Source: Catenaria anguillulae PL171
Lineage: Eukaryota; Blastocladiomycota; Blastocladiomycetes; Blastocladiales; Catenariaceae
Length of the DNA stretch: 23,526 nucleotides
Assembly: GCA_002102555.1 (NCBI GenBank)
Contig: MCFL01000343.1
Coordinates: 1-23,526, forward strand
Direction: 5' to 3'
A model generated the notes under the pieces. It had not been told where the DNA came from. It was given only the letters and a program-made list of their open reading frames with translations, and made no database searches. Below are positions 1-9,132 of the stretch, in pieces. How positions within the stretch are numbered: the stretch's first letter is position 1; each line of letters starts with the position of its first letter. The position numbers were made by a program, and so were the translations under genes.

Positions 1-3000
1 GGCAATCCAAAGCCTGCTCCAGAAGCACATCTTGTCTGACCCTCTGACTCGAACATGGACGAGCGCGAAAAGTTGTATGGGCGCATGTTTGTTGTGGTTG
101 CGTGCATCGAATCTGGTTTGCCGAGCGTGGTAAGCAACGAGGAGGATGTCAAGCAAATGGCCGAGCATCTCATGCAGGTGGCAGAAAGAAGGCATTCCTC
201 AGGGAGGCAGCGTACGCTGCTGCATTCAAGCTCGTGGTCACCGTTTCTGTACGGCTTATTCCCACGCAATACATGTCTCGCTCTCAGGCAGTCACTCACT
301 CGATTCACATTCAAAACACAACAGGATCAACACAAGCCGGCCGTCTTGTCGACACTCGCCGAGTTCCTGCCCTCTGACCTCGCACACGTTGACCACCTCA
401 CCCTGTCCCTCTTCCTCGATCTTGCTGGCGTCCCAAACCTCCCTCACACGGACCTGCTCACATCTGCGCCCATCCACGATCTTCTCCTTCACGCCGCAAG
501 CGTCGCACCTCGCCTTCACCTCGTGGTCGGTTCTTATTGCCAAACTGCTCGACCTCTCGTCGCCCATCAACCTCACGTCCCGTCGCTTGCGCGCTTGCCC
601 GCATCAATCGCTGCCGCTGCTCGCCCCGATCTGGTCGGCCATGGACGCGGCGTTTCTCGCATCTCACTTGCCGCAAACGCCAAGCCGCCGCACTTGGTGT
701 CTTCACCTTGCTCGTGCCAAGCCGTGCCGCAGGAGAACTTGCCGCGCTGTTTACCCGCACCTCGTCAAGGTCCTTGATCAGGCCGCGCCTTGGGCGACGG
801 AAACTTGCTGACGCCTCATGCAAAGCGCGCTATGCAAGCCGTGGCCGAGGTGGCCGTCGTGGATGCCGCCGTGGTGCCCGTGTGTTGGCGGCAGTCAAGC
901 CGGCAACCCGTTGCGGCGCTTTTGCAGCAGCAGCCATCCGCGGCATCAGATGCCACGGGACGACGACGACAGCAAGGACCAAGGTGCACAGCCAGCCAAG
1001 TCGTTGTCGCCCGTCGACAACTGCTTGCCCGTTTGACTGACAAGGACATGGGACGCATTTATTCACTCGCTCATTACCCGCGCCGAGCAAGCCGTTGCAC
1101 AGACTACTTTGGCCGACTCGATTACGTCCACGGCCACCGCACTCGATGCCGTGCTCAACCCGGCCCTGCTTACTCGCCCCACTGCCCGCACCCGCATCGC
1201 AAAATTCCTGCTTTCTCCCGCGCACCGCGCACATCACCCAACACAAGCCGCCACACGCATCCTGACGTACCTCGCGCGCGCCATTCCCGCGCCCGAATCC
1301 ATTGCCGGCGCGCACGCCCTCGCACAAATTTACGCCGAGTTCCCCGAACGCCACCCAAAGCTATTGGCATGGGTCAGTCAGGGCGAGTCAAAGGACAAGC
1401 ACGAGGCTGCCATTCGTGCCCTGGCCATGGCGGGACATTTGGTGCTGGGCACGGACGCCGAGGCGGATGGATTGGCCATGCGTGCGGCCGAGGTCGTGGA
1501 CGAAGTTCTGGGGGTGTGGACACGCATGCATCCGGAAAAGAAGCAGGGCAAGAAGGGCAAGAAGATGCAGGATGAAGAGGAGCAGTTGCATCCGCTCGAT
1601 GTGCTTGCGGATGTGGCGCTTGAGTTGACGGCGCATCCCATGGCGTGGCTGCGGCGCGTGTGTGCGCAGGTCGTGGGGGTGTTTGCTGGTGAAATGACCG
1701 AGAACACGCTGGGGTTGATGGTGGGCGCGTTGCAGGGCGAGACGGGTGAGGAAGAGGATGACGATGAGGAGGATGACGACGACGACATGGGCGTCGATGC
1801 CGAAGACAGTGACGAGGAAGAAGACCAAGATGCCATGGATGTGGATGAAGTTGCCTCGGACTCTGACGCCGACTCGGACTTGGACTCTGACGACGACAAT
1901 GACGATGCTGCCGCCCAAGCCAAGGCCGACCGCAACACCCAGCTCTCGGCCGCCATCACCAACGCCCTGCGCGCCTCTGGCATTGCCGCGCGCGACGACG
2001 CTAACGACTCGGACGCCGAGTCGGACCTCGACGACGACCAAATGCTCGCCCTCGACAATGTGCTTGGCGCCCTTGTCCGCAAGCAAAACACACGCTCGGC
2101 GACCACGGACCGCTTGCATTTCCAATACCGCGTGGCCGATCTGATTGGCACCTACCTCAAGCACCGGCCCACGGGCGCCACGCTCACGCACTTGCGCTTG
2201 CTTGCCGACGAGATTGCAGAGACCAAGGACAAGCAGTTGGCGGGCAAGTTGTGGGCGGCCCTGGGCAATGTCAAGAAGATTGATGTCGAGGGCGCAGACG
2301 ATGGCGAGGTGGATGCCATCACGCTCATGTTCCTCAAGGGCGACCTGGCCGCCGCGCACGGCGTGCTCTTGAAGCTGTTCAAGGCGCATCCACCGTCGGC
2401 CGAGGTTACAAAGGTCATGCTTGCAGACTTAAAGCGGTTCAAGTCGATTCTCGCCGGGTTGGCAAAGACGGTTCCGGGAGCGTGCAGCGACATTTTGGTG
2501 GAGGTGGTCAACCGGTTGAGCCGCAAGTCGGTCAAGCAACTGGGACCCGTTGTCACGCCTATGTTTGAGCGTGTGCACACGACCGCCGAGCTCAAAGCCG
2601 CGCTTGAAAAGGTGCAGGCCAAGTTGGCCTCGGTGCTTGTGACGGAAATCAAGGACAATGTCAAGGACACGGCCCTGCTCAAGGTGGCCGTGGCCGGCGT
2701 GCGTGCTTGGGCAAAGGCCGGGCTAGGTATGGAGGTGTGGAACGAGTCAGTCATTGCCAAGATTGGCGAGGCAGAGATTCCGACCAAGCAGGCGCCCGCC
2801 GCCTTGTACCGCGAGGTGCTAAAGTTGATTTCGTCGCCGCCTGCCGCTGCTGCTGCCGACACTGCTGGAGCCGTGGTCCCCCCAACCCCGCGCCCAAACG
2901 CCGCCAACAAGAAGGCTGCTGCCGCAGCAACCCCGTTGGGCGCCGATTTGGACACGCCTCGCCCGCCAAAAAAGGCCACAGTTGTTGCCGCTGCCTCCAA

Positions 3001-3397
3001 GGCGCAGTCTGCGGCTGTTGCCAAGAAGCTGGCACGCACGCCCGAGCTCAAGGTGCAAGAGCCGCTTCCGGGCACGCTTGTGCCTACGCCCGGCACGTTG
3101 AACACGCCGTTTGCAGCACCAACGCCCAAGGCAAGCAAGCAGCAGGGTGGCAAGAAGGCAAAGGGTAAGTTGTCCCGCCAATAGAGTTTTTGGCTCCTTT
3201 TTCTTTTTCGGAATACACAATCTTTAACATACGTTTGGTTGCTACTCGACATCATAGGTGTTCCTGGATCGGCCAATGCGGGCACACCAGGATCGGTTGC
3301 CAAGGGAACGCCATCGAGGGTCAAGGCGGTGGCCAAGGCCAAGAAGGCAGGCGAGAATGCCGAGGATGCAAAGGAGTCATCGTGTGTGATTGCCTGA
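1..3397 (+). CDS. POL5: POL5 / MYBBP1A-family nucleolar protein (5' partial, frame-disrupted 5' third)
   Basis: POL5/MYBBP1A proteins are nucleolar helical-repeat proteins needed for rRNA synthesis and ribosome biogenesis. From 1037 one frame runs open to a splice donor at 3165; after the intron (3165-3257) the protein ends at 3397. The part near 55-180 carries the family's DEREKLYGRMF signature (EERD..FGRLFG in relatives), followed by KKAFLRE. Later family-like blocks are WSVLIAKLLDL, RKRQAAALGVFTLLV and LLTPHAKRAMQAV. The middle holds a long Asp/Glu/Ser acidic tract (about 1746-1905), and the C-terminus is Ala/Pro/Lys-rich and basic, as usual for the family. The N-terminus lies beyond the left edge. 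Between about 50 and 1040 the family-like blocks sit in all three frames, with at least five switches that adjacent introns cannot explain; only 249-324 looks like a real intron there. Family assignment is from remembered consensus blocks; function is inferred. Confidence 0.82.
249..324 (+). other. Intron in the 5' part of the POL5 gene
   Basis: A GTACGG donor and CAACAG acceptor enclose 76 nt. Removal joins the frame containing KKAFLREAAYAAAFKLVV to the downstream frame containing DQHKPAVLSTLAEFL in phase 0. The length matches other introns in this window (76 nt also at 17475, 18165 and 18598). Confidence 0.6.
3165..3257 (+). other. Last intron of POL5
   Basis: A consensus GTAAGT donor and a CATAG acceptor enclose 93 nt. 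Splicing in phase 1 replaces an early stop at 3182-3184 with a Gly/Ala/Lys-rich tail ending at 3397, in keeping with the basic C-terminus of the family. Confidence 0.75.
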
Positions 3398-3620
3398 GAC
3401 TGACTTGTGCATGTATTGTATTGTGTTGTGTTCTTGACTTTCTTTTTTCCAATGTGTATAACCGTATGTAGAATCATATGACTTGTATATTTCCTGTGTA
3501 TGGACATGTGTACGGTTGATGCAACCAAATTCATCCTTCATCGGCACTACCTGAGATGAAACACTTGTAGACTCCCCCAACCGACCAGCCACTCACACAC
3601 GACAAAGCAACACGCTTCAA

Positions 3621-5269
3621 TCACGACCACGGCCACGGCATATCGTACACCTCGCCCGTGCACTCGCCACCACTCTGGCCCACAACGGGCCATTTCTCCC
3701 TCCACTCCTGCAACCGCTTATCCTTCTCGACCCACCTGTCAATCAACCACGCCTCCACCGCTGCATCCTCCTCGGGCAAATCCGTAATGTCAAACTGGTC
3801 CACATGCACGTGAAACTTCCACAGCGTGTCCAAGCGCTTGCTAAACAAGTCGAATCCCGTCGGAAACACTTGATTGAACGTGCCCGTTGGCAAATGGTAC
3901 GCAGCCACGGTGAAGTCGAGCACGTGCGTGAAGTGCGATGCACGCAGTTGTTTGAGAATGGCCACAAACCCCTTTGTGCGCGGGAACAGCAGGTTGGAAA
4001 GCAAGGGTTTGTCGTGCTTTTTGGACCAGGCTTGTGATTGTGCAAGTTTGGACGGGGTTTGCCTTGTGCCTTCGGGGTAAACGACCATCCAAATGGCTTG
4101 GTTGCCGGCCTTCCATTCGGCAATGCGCCGAGAAATGAGTGCTTGGTCTTGCTCCCAGTTGCGTTTGAGGAAGACAAAGCCTGCAAGGCGAATGAGCTGT
4201 TGTGCGCCAAGTCAAACATCAGGTGTGAGTGAGCGGTCCAGCCGTGCCATGCGTCAAACGAAACATCCAGGAGTCTCAAGAGGCGAATATGAGTCTCAAG
4301 AGGGCAAATGTGCATACCCATCCGAACAAGGGCCAATACTTGTGTGAGTCCTTGGATAAGTACCGACAATGTCCAAGCATATTGCGGCGAATTGCCACGG
4401 CGTGCTCCAAAACAAAGTCGCAGAAAAACAAGTGATTGGCAATCACGAATGCCGACGCTGGTGGCGGGAGATCGTCACGCTGTGTCCATGGCATGGTGCG
4501 TTGGATGTTGTAGGGCAGGTGCATGACGTCGCCTGAGAAGGTGATTTGAGCTCCGTGACGGCGCTGCAAAGTGCAAGGCACAATGAACCGTGAGCAACTG
4601 ATCCGTCGATGACCTTGGTGACACAGGGTAGAGAAATAGGTGCTGTACCTCGAGCATGTACTGAATGTAACCCCAAACTGCCCGCAGCACTTTGGAGTTG
4701 ACAGCCGCGACCGTCTTCTTGTGAATCGGCCGCAGAAACAGGGCAGCGACTTGAAAGAGGTTGGAAATGGCCAAGATGAGGGCAAACAGGGTGCCAAAGA
4801 AGGACAGCTTAATGGCGTGTTTGGCCTTGAGGGCATGCCGGCGGACATTGATCCACTTGGAAATTGCAAATGAGGTGACGTGGGGCATGCCTGGAACATG
4901 GGCGTTGGCCCAACGGATGCCTGAGGCTACAGCCAAGGTGACGGGCCCAGGCGGATCGTGGGCCATATCTGCATTGGCGTCGCTGAGGGAACTGGGAGAC
5001 AGAAAGAGTGCGAGAGCCGAAGCAGTCGAGCCCTGGTTGGAGCTGCTGGCGTCGCTGGTTGTCGAGGATGCGTCGTCAGCAGAGCCTGATCCTGGTGCAA
5101 GGTCGCCGTTTGGCTGCTGCTGCTGCTCCTGCTGCCCGTGGGCATGTTTCCGCTTTGTAGATGCGGGGATTGCGTCCATCGGTGCGGTGGTGTCAGGCAT
5201 GGACGGAGATTGGAGGCGGACAAACTGGCCAGCGTGAGGACAGTCGGTACGATACTGAATTATTGTCAC
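3621..5269 (-). CDS. Membrane lysophospholipid acyltransferase (PlsC/LPLAT family, lysophosphatidate/lysocardiolipin type)
   Basis: Three exons (5269-4649, 4563-4318, 4196-3621) join in phase 0 to about 480 residues. The enzyme class transfers an acyl chain from acyl-CoA to a lysophospholipid at ER or mitochondrial membranes. The catalytic NHX4D motif is visible as NHLFFCD in exon 2. FVFLKRNWEQD (block II) and VYPEGTR (block III, acyl-acceptor site) follow in exon 3. A hydrophobic membrane segment (FFGTLFALILAISNLFQVAALF) precedes the catalytic part. The first ~110 residues are Ser/Gln-rich and probably disordered. The block order and the FLKR.W signature resemble AGPAT3-5/LCLAT1 and yeast CST26-type enzymes, but the exact substrate cannot be read from sequence. 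ATG at 5269 is the first in frame; ATG at 5200 is an alternative. The gene is tail-to-tail with POL5 and divergent from TRAPPC13. Confidence 0.85.
4197..4317 (-). other. Intron 2 of the acyltransferase gene
   Basis: On the minus strand a GTATGC donor follows the codon for FGW, and a CAACAG acceptor precedes LIRLAGFVFLKRNW. The 121-nt intron splices in phase 0 and restores the family's block II spacing. It contains a tandem 20-bp duplication. Confidence 0.75.
4271..4310. repeat. Two-copy tandem repeat, 20-bp unit, inside an intron
   Basis: The unit GAGTCTCAAGAGGCGAATAT at 4271-4290 is followed directly by a near-identical copy at 4291-4310 that differs at a few bases at its 3' end. It lies wholly within the second acyltransferase intron, so it does not alter the protein. 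Confidence 0.85.
4564..4648 (-). other. Intron 1 of the acyltransferase gene
   Basis: On the minus strand a GTACAG donor and TTTGCAG acceptor enclose 85 nt. Splicing in phase 0 joins GYIQYMLE to RRHGAQITFSGDV, keeping the path to the NHX4D motif open. Confidence 0.75.
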
Positions 5270-5943
5270 GGCAGCGTGAAATGAAATTCATGAAGTGAAC
5301 TTGACGGGTGAAGGTCCATCCATTCGGCACAGCAGCGTATGCATTTAAGTACCTATCCTCCCCACATGTGCGGCCTCCGTCTGATCTCCACGTGTCCTTC
5401 CAAGTTTGTCGAGTTGTTCCGCCAACTTCGACACGCCGCCGCCGCCGTGCACTTGCCTCTCAACGCCAGCAAAACGGGTCACCCCTGCTCCCAGCTGTTG
5501 CCCCGCCGTCCCCAAATCCCCACCAGAGCTGTTCCGCGCGCTCTGCGTGGCCACTGTCACAACGCGTACTGTTACCAAGACGCGTATGTGCGCTGTTGTG
5601 CCATGTGGCGCCAATGAGCAGTGGTAGGTAACGAGCAGCTGCACGCCTTGTGCATTGTGGGCGGCCTCGGACACGTGATGCGTTGGCATGGGTTCGTAGC
5701 TTGCCATCCGACCTACGGTACGTAGTACACTTCATCCATATTTGAAGTATTGACGGCGAGAATCGATTATCGGAACTTCTACGACTTGTCATGTAACCAA
5801 ATGAGAAACGACTCCACGCAACGTCATACTGCCTGCTTCTACTATCACCTGCGTCACGAATATCAACACAAGCCGACATCTCCCTAACACTTGAACGCCA
5901 TCCGCCATATCCCATCACATCGCCGACACTTGCTCCATCGACA
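5270..5943. promoter_or_regulatory. Divergent promoter region, acyltransferase / TRAPPC13
   Basis: This 674-bp stretch lies between two head-to-head genes and has no supported coding sequence; open frames through it lack recognisable motifs. It contains two CACGTG E-box palindromes (near 5389 and 5673), the second in a TCACGTG context on the minus strand, which is the core bound by bHLH factors such as Cbf1/Pho4 in yeasts. Their use here is inference. No clear TATA box is seen on either side. Confidence 0.45.
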
Positions 5944-7731
5944 ATGAACGACCCGCTCTCGGATCGCCAAGCAGCATACGGGCCTACTGGTGCCGCTGCC
6001 CCGTCTGCTGCTGCCGCACCCGAATCCCACTTTCTCGCCGTCAAGCTGCTTCGTTTGTCGCGACCTGCCCTCGCCCTTGGCGCGCCCCAGCTCTCCTTTC
6101 TCAGCGTTCCCGTCCAATCATCAGCAACCTCAATTGACACAGATTCAACGGCTGAACCTACACCAACACTCGCACCAAGCGACGCAACATTCCTCACTTT
6201 ACCGACATCCTTTGGCAACATCTATCTTGGCGAATCGCTCGACTTTTCCCTGCACATCAACCACGATGGCCTTCCACAGTCGGACCCTCCCGCATACCAA
6301 GTTGCCGTCAAAGTCGAGCTGCAAACCACAAACACACGTGCTTCGCTTCTCGACACGCTTGCACCCCACATCCAACTCGGCGCATCTGCGTCTTGGCCCG
6401 TCCACCACGATGTGCGCGAGCTGGGCATGCACATTCTTGTTGTTCAAGTCAGCTACAACTCGGGAAAGTACTTGCGCAAGTTCTACAAGTTCAATGCCCT
6501 CAACCCGTTCCAGGTAAAGACAAAGACAACACCGATGCCACATGGACGCGTTTTATTGGAACTTGCTGTGCAAAACTTGGCGCAGGCGCCCGTTGCACTT
6601 ACTCGCGCCGCGCTAGTGCCGAATGCGGCCGCGTACCAGTGCCGTGACGTGCTCCCGACCCGCGATCCAACAATGGCGGCGGCCGAGGAAAATGGCGACA
6701 GTGTAACGTACCTCATGCCCATGGATATTCGACAGTTCTTGTTTCTCTTCACGTCACGGGCATCTTCGTCGTCACCGCTATCGCCCTCTCCATCCACTCC
6801 ATCCACATCTTCACTGCCACCTCTGGGCCGCCTTGAACTTGAATGGGATGGTGCCGCGTCCGCTGGCCGCCTGCAAACCCCACCGCTCCCACGCAAACCG
6901 GGGCAGGGCGACGGCGACCTTGAAGTCGCGGCCGTCGCTGCACCCTCGTGTGTCCCCGTGGGCCAGCCGTTTGCCATCACACTGGGCATCACCAACAACA
7001 CGCGCATGACGGCGTCGCTCTCTGCTGTGTTTCTCGACAACCAGACGGCCGCACCGGCATCAGCTGCCCAAGCCACACCAGTGGGTGCAATCCCAACACG
7101 CCCACCAATGCCGACGTCGTCTGCATCTGCACTTTCATTCACGCGCCAAAACCCCTCGCCCATCAAATCGACCATCTCACTTGCGTCTGTGAATGCTGTG
7201 GGCGCTGCCGGGGGTCGTGCAAGCCCAAGCATTTCGCCTCCCGGGTCGCCTGCCCGCCGATCCGCTTCCGGCACAGGCCATCGACGCGCCGGTTCCCTGA
7301 CTGCGTTCCGGCAATCCGTCGGTGCATCGACGTCTTCCCCTTCCGGGTCGGCAGGCATGTCGCCATCACCGTCGTACATGGCGTCGCCGCCAGATGCAGC
7401 AGCGCCAGGGCCAGGCGCGCCCATTGCCTTGTCTTTGTTGCATCAAGTACAGCTGCCTGCGATTGCACGGGCGGCGGACGCAGTGAGGGCGAACAAGTTG
7501 CTTGTGATGGGCGCAAGTATGGTCAGTGTACCTGACGTGCCCGCGGGCGCCACGGTCAATGTGACTGTGCGGGTGGTGGGCGTGGTGAGCGGGGTTTTGG
7601 GGTTGCCGAGGGTTAGGTTGGTGGATGCGTTGACTGGGGTGGCGAGGGAGGTGGATGCAAGGGTTGGTGTGTGGGTTGGCGGGGTTGGGCCGCCCAGAGG
7701 GGAGGCGGCAAGTGGCCGAGTGGTGGCATGA
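5944..7731 (+). CDS. TRAPPC13: TRAPPC13, TRAPP complex subunit 13
   Basis: A single uninterrupted exon of 595 residues. TRAPPC13 is a subunit of the TRAPP II/III vesicle-tethering complexes that activate Rab GTPases at the Golgi and on autophagosomes. Matching blocks in order: LAVKLLRLSRPAL (residues 31-43), LPTSFGNIYLGE (86-97), the LQTTNTRASL region, HHDVRELGMHILVVQVSY, FRKFYKFNALNPFQVKTK-type beta strands (here LRKFYKFNALNPFQVKTK), YLMPMDIRQFLFLF, and a GRLQTPPLPRKPGQGD block equivalent to the GRLQT segment of animal proteins. The C-terminal domain is split by about 130 residues rich in Ser, Pro, Ala and Thr (roughly 367-495), after which LLVMGASMVSVPDVP and the closing strands resume. That insertion explains the length against about 420 in animals. 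ATG at 5944 has A at -3. Confidence 0.9.
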   Translation: MNDPLSDRQAAYGPTGAAAPSAAAAPESHFLAVKLLRLSRPALALGAPQLSFLSVPVQSSATSIDTDSTAEPTPTLAPSDATFLTLPTSFGNIYLGESLDFSLHINHDGLPQSDPPAYQVAVKVELQTTNTRASLLDTLAPHIQLGASASWPVHHDVRELGMHILVVQVSYNSGKYLRKFYKFNALNPFQVKTKTTPMPHGRVLLELAVQNLAQAPVALTRAALVPNAAAYQCRDVLPTRDPTMAAAEENGDSVTYLMPMDIRQFLFLFTSRASSSSPLSPSPSTPSTSSLPPLGRLELEWDGAASAGRLQTPPLPRKPGQGDGDLEVAAVAAPSCVPVGQPFAITLGITNNTRMTASLSAVFLDNQTAAPASAAQATPVGAIPTRPPMPTSSASALSFTRQNPSPIKSTISLASVNAVGAAGGRASPSISPPGSPARRSASGTGHRRAGSLTAFRQSVGASTSSPSGSAGMSPSPSYMASPPDAAAPGPGAPIALSLLHQVQLPAIARAADAVRANKLLVMGASMVSVPDVPAGATVNVTVRVVGVVSGVLGLPRVRLVDALTGVAREVDARVGVWVGGVGPPRGEAASGRVVA

Positions 7732-8755
7732 GACCTGTACATTTCTTTAGGGGTATTCATGCATGGCGACCGATGGCGTTCGGATTTGCACTTTGCCACT
7801 ATATCTCGGACAGAAAAAGCGACCCAAAGGTTATTCTCCCTCATTTCGCGTCGAGACTGAGCTTGCCGCACCCGTCAATCTGATGGCATATATGTAATCG
7901 AGTCTGGTCATTGAGTATTCCTCATCGATGCTTACAGGATGTTTACAATTGCACATTTCGATGGCCAGACAGGTAGGTGAGACAGAGTCAATGGCAAGAT
8001 TGAGCGTGGGAATGAGTGGCGGAAGTGGCGAATGATGATTGTTGGATGTCTGCACGCTGCAGAACCCCGTCAAGTTGTACCAACACAATGCCTGGCTGGT
8101 TTGACTGTGCACATCGATCGTGGGAAACTCGACTTGAGTCTCCATGATCGACGTGTATATTTATGTGCCAACATTCACCCGCACGTGGAATGGAAACTAC
8201 ACACAAAACTCGATTTGGGGGCGGGGTGGCCTTGTTGGCTTCAATGCGTAGCGCTTACTCAAGCAGAGTCGCACCCTGTGACTTTCGAGGCCGCTGACGA
8301 GAACAACGAAAGCAGGACGGCCGAAGATGTGCGACCGTGCAGGATCATCTTGACCGATTGGTAGCTTGCCTCCCGAGTGGATCATTAGAGTCGATGCGAC
8401 CGTCAAGGGCGACCGAACCGGATCATCTGGGGGCTGGGCGACGCAGTGTTAACGTTTAGACTTCGATTGCGGCCCGCATTTGCTTTCGCTACGCCCGGAA
8501 GCGACCGACGGAGACCGGCGTGTAGGTGGTGCAGAGCGATACCGATAGCACGTGACATGCCTCCACTCGAGGAAACGCACATTGTTGTTGTATTTACGTT
8601 TTTTGCGTGTTTTTGCTTCTTGTCGGCGTGATGGTCGTTGCTGGTTGCTGCCGGTGATCATGGATGGCAGCACGCAAGGATTCATGAACGAGCCATCGCG
8701 ACAAGCGTCTGACTGCCCATTCCCACGCAAAAATTTTGGCCATGGCCGATGGATG
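7732..8755. other. Gene-free stretch between TRAPPC13 and the Thr-rich gene
   Basis: About 1 kb with no supported gene. Short open frames on both strands (for example 8145-7831 minus and 8032-8364 plus) show no domain, signal peptide or repeat. Local GC is lower than in the flanking coding DNA. It most likely holds the TRAPPC13 3' UTR and an extended upstream regulatory region for the following gene. No tRNA or hairpin array was recognised. Confidence 0.5.
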
Positions 8756-8756
8756 G

Positions 8757-8763
8757 TATAAAG
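8757..8763 (+). promoter_or_regulatory. TATA box of the Thr-rich secreted protein gene
   Basis: TATAAAG in the context GGTATAAAGACGG lies about 370 bp upstream of the proposed start codon and directly upstream of a pyrimidine-rich leader. It is the clearest TATA element in the window. Its placement suggests a regulated or strongly expressed gene with a long 5' UTR (inference). Confidence 0.6.
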
Positions 8764-8784
8764 ACGGACGGCCGCCCGTGGCCC

Positions 8785-9132
8785 TTGTCTCTCTTTCCGT
8801 CCTCAATTCTGAACTCTCTCTTGATCCCCAACCGACTTGCTCGACTCTTGACTAGTCCAGTTGGCCGACCTCATCCTCCTCACTCCTCGACCCTACCGTT
8901 CCTACTACACTCTTGGCCGTCAACTCAGCGACCGCTGTTGATCCCTCTGTTGACTCTTGATACACGAATACACGTCTTGCCCCCGGCCCGCTCTCTGCCT
9001 GTGCTCCTTGCCGCCGTCGTCTCGTCTACAGCCACCACAACTCTGCGCTGCGCGCCATTCCCTAACCCTACCCTACACAAGACTGCCCTGCCCCTCACTT
9101 GTCTCCATCCACCCCCCTTCACACTTGACACC
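8785..9132 (+). promoter_or_regulatory. Pyrimidine-rich 5' leader
   Basis: About 350 nt dominated by C and T, with repeated CTC, CTTG and CCTCAC-type words, run from just after the TATA box to the start codon. CT-rich tracts around transcription starts are typical of highly expressed fungal genes. An open frame crosses it (8749-9243) but has no coding-like features. Confidence 0.5.

Noticed and set aside
40-60. TTCGAGTC-like B-box on the minus strand suggesting a tRNA
   Set aside because: No matching A-box or cloverleaf could be found around it; the sequence lies in POL5 coding DNA.
2152-3534. 460-residue open frame on the minus strand opposite POL5
   Set aside because: It is antisense to a well-supported gene, its composition mirrors the GC-rich codons of the plus strand, and it shows no domain.
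5460-6221. 253-residue minus-strand open frame in the divergent promoter region
   Set aside because: Over a third overlaps TRAPPC13 antisense, and the rest has no recognisable motif or repeat.
6483-7424. 313-residue minus-strand open frame opposite TRAPPC13
   Set aside because: It is antisense to a clear single-exon gene and has Gly/Asp-rich shadow composition.
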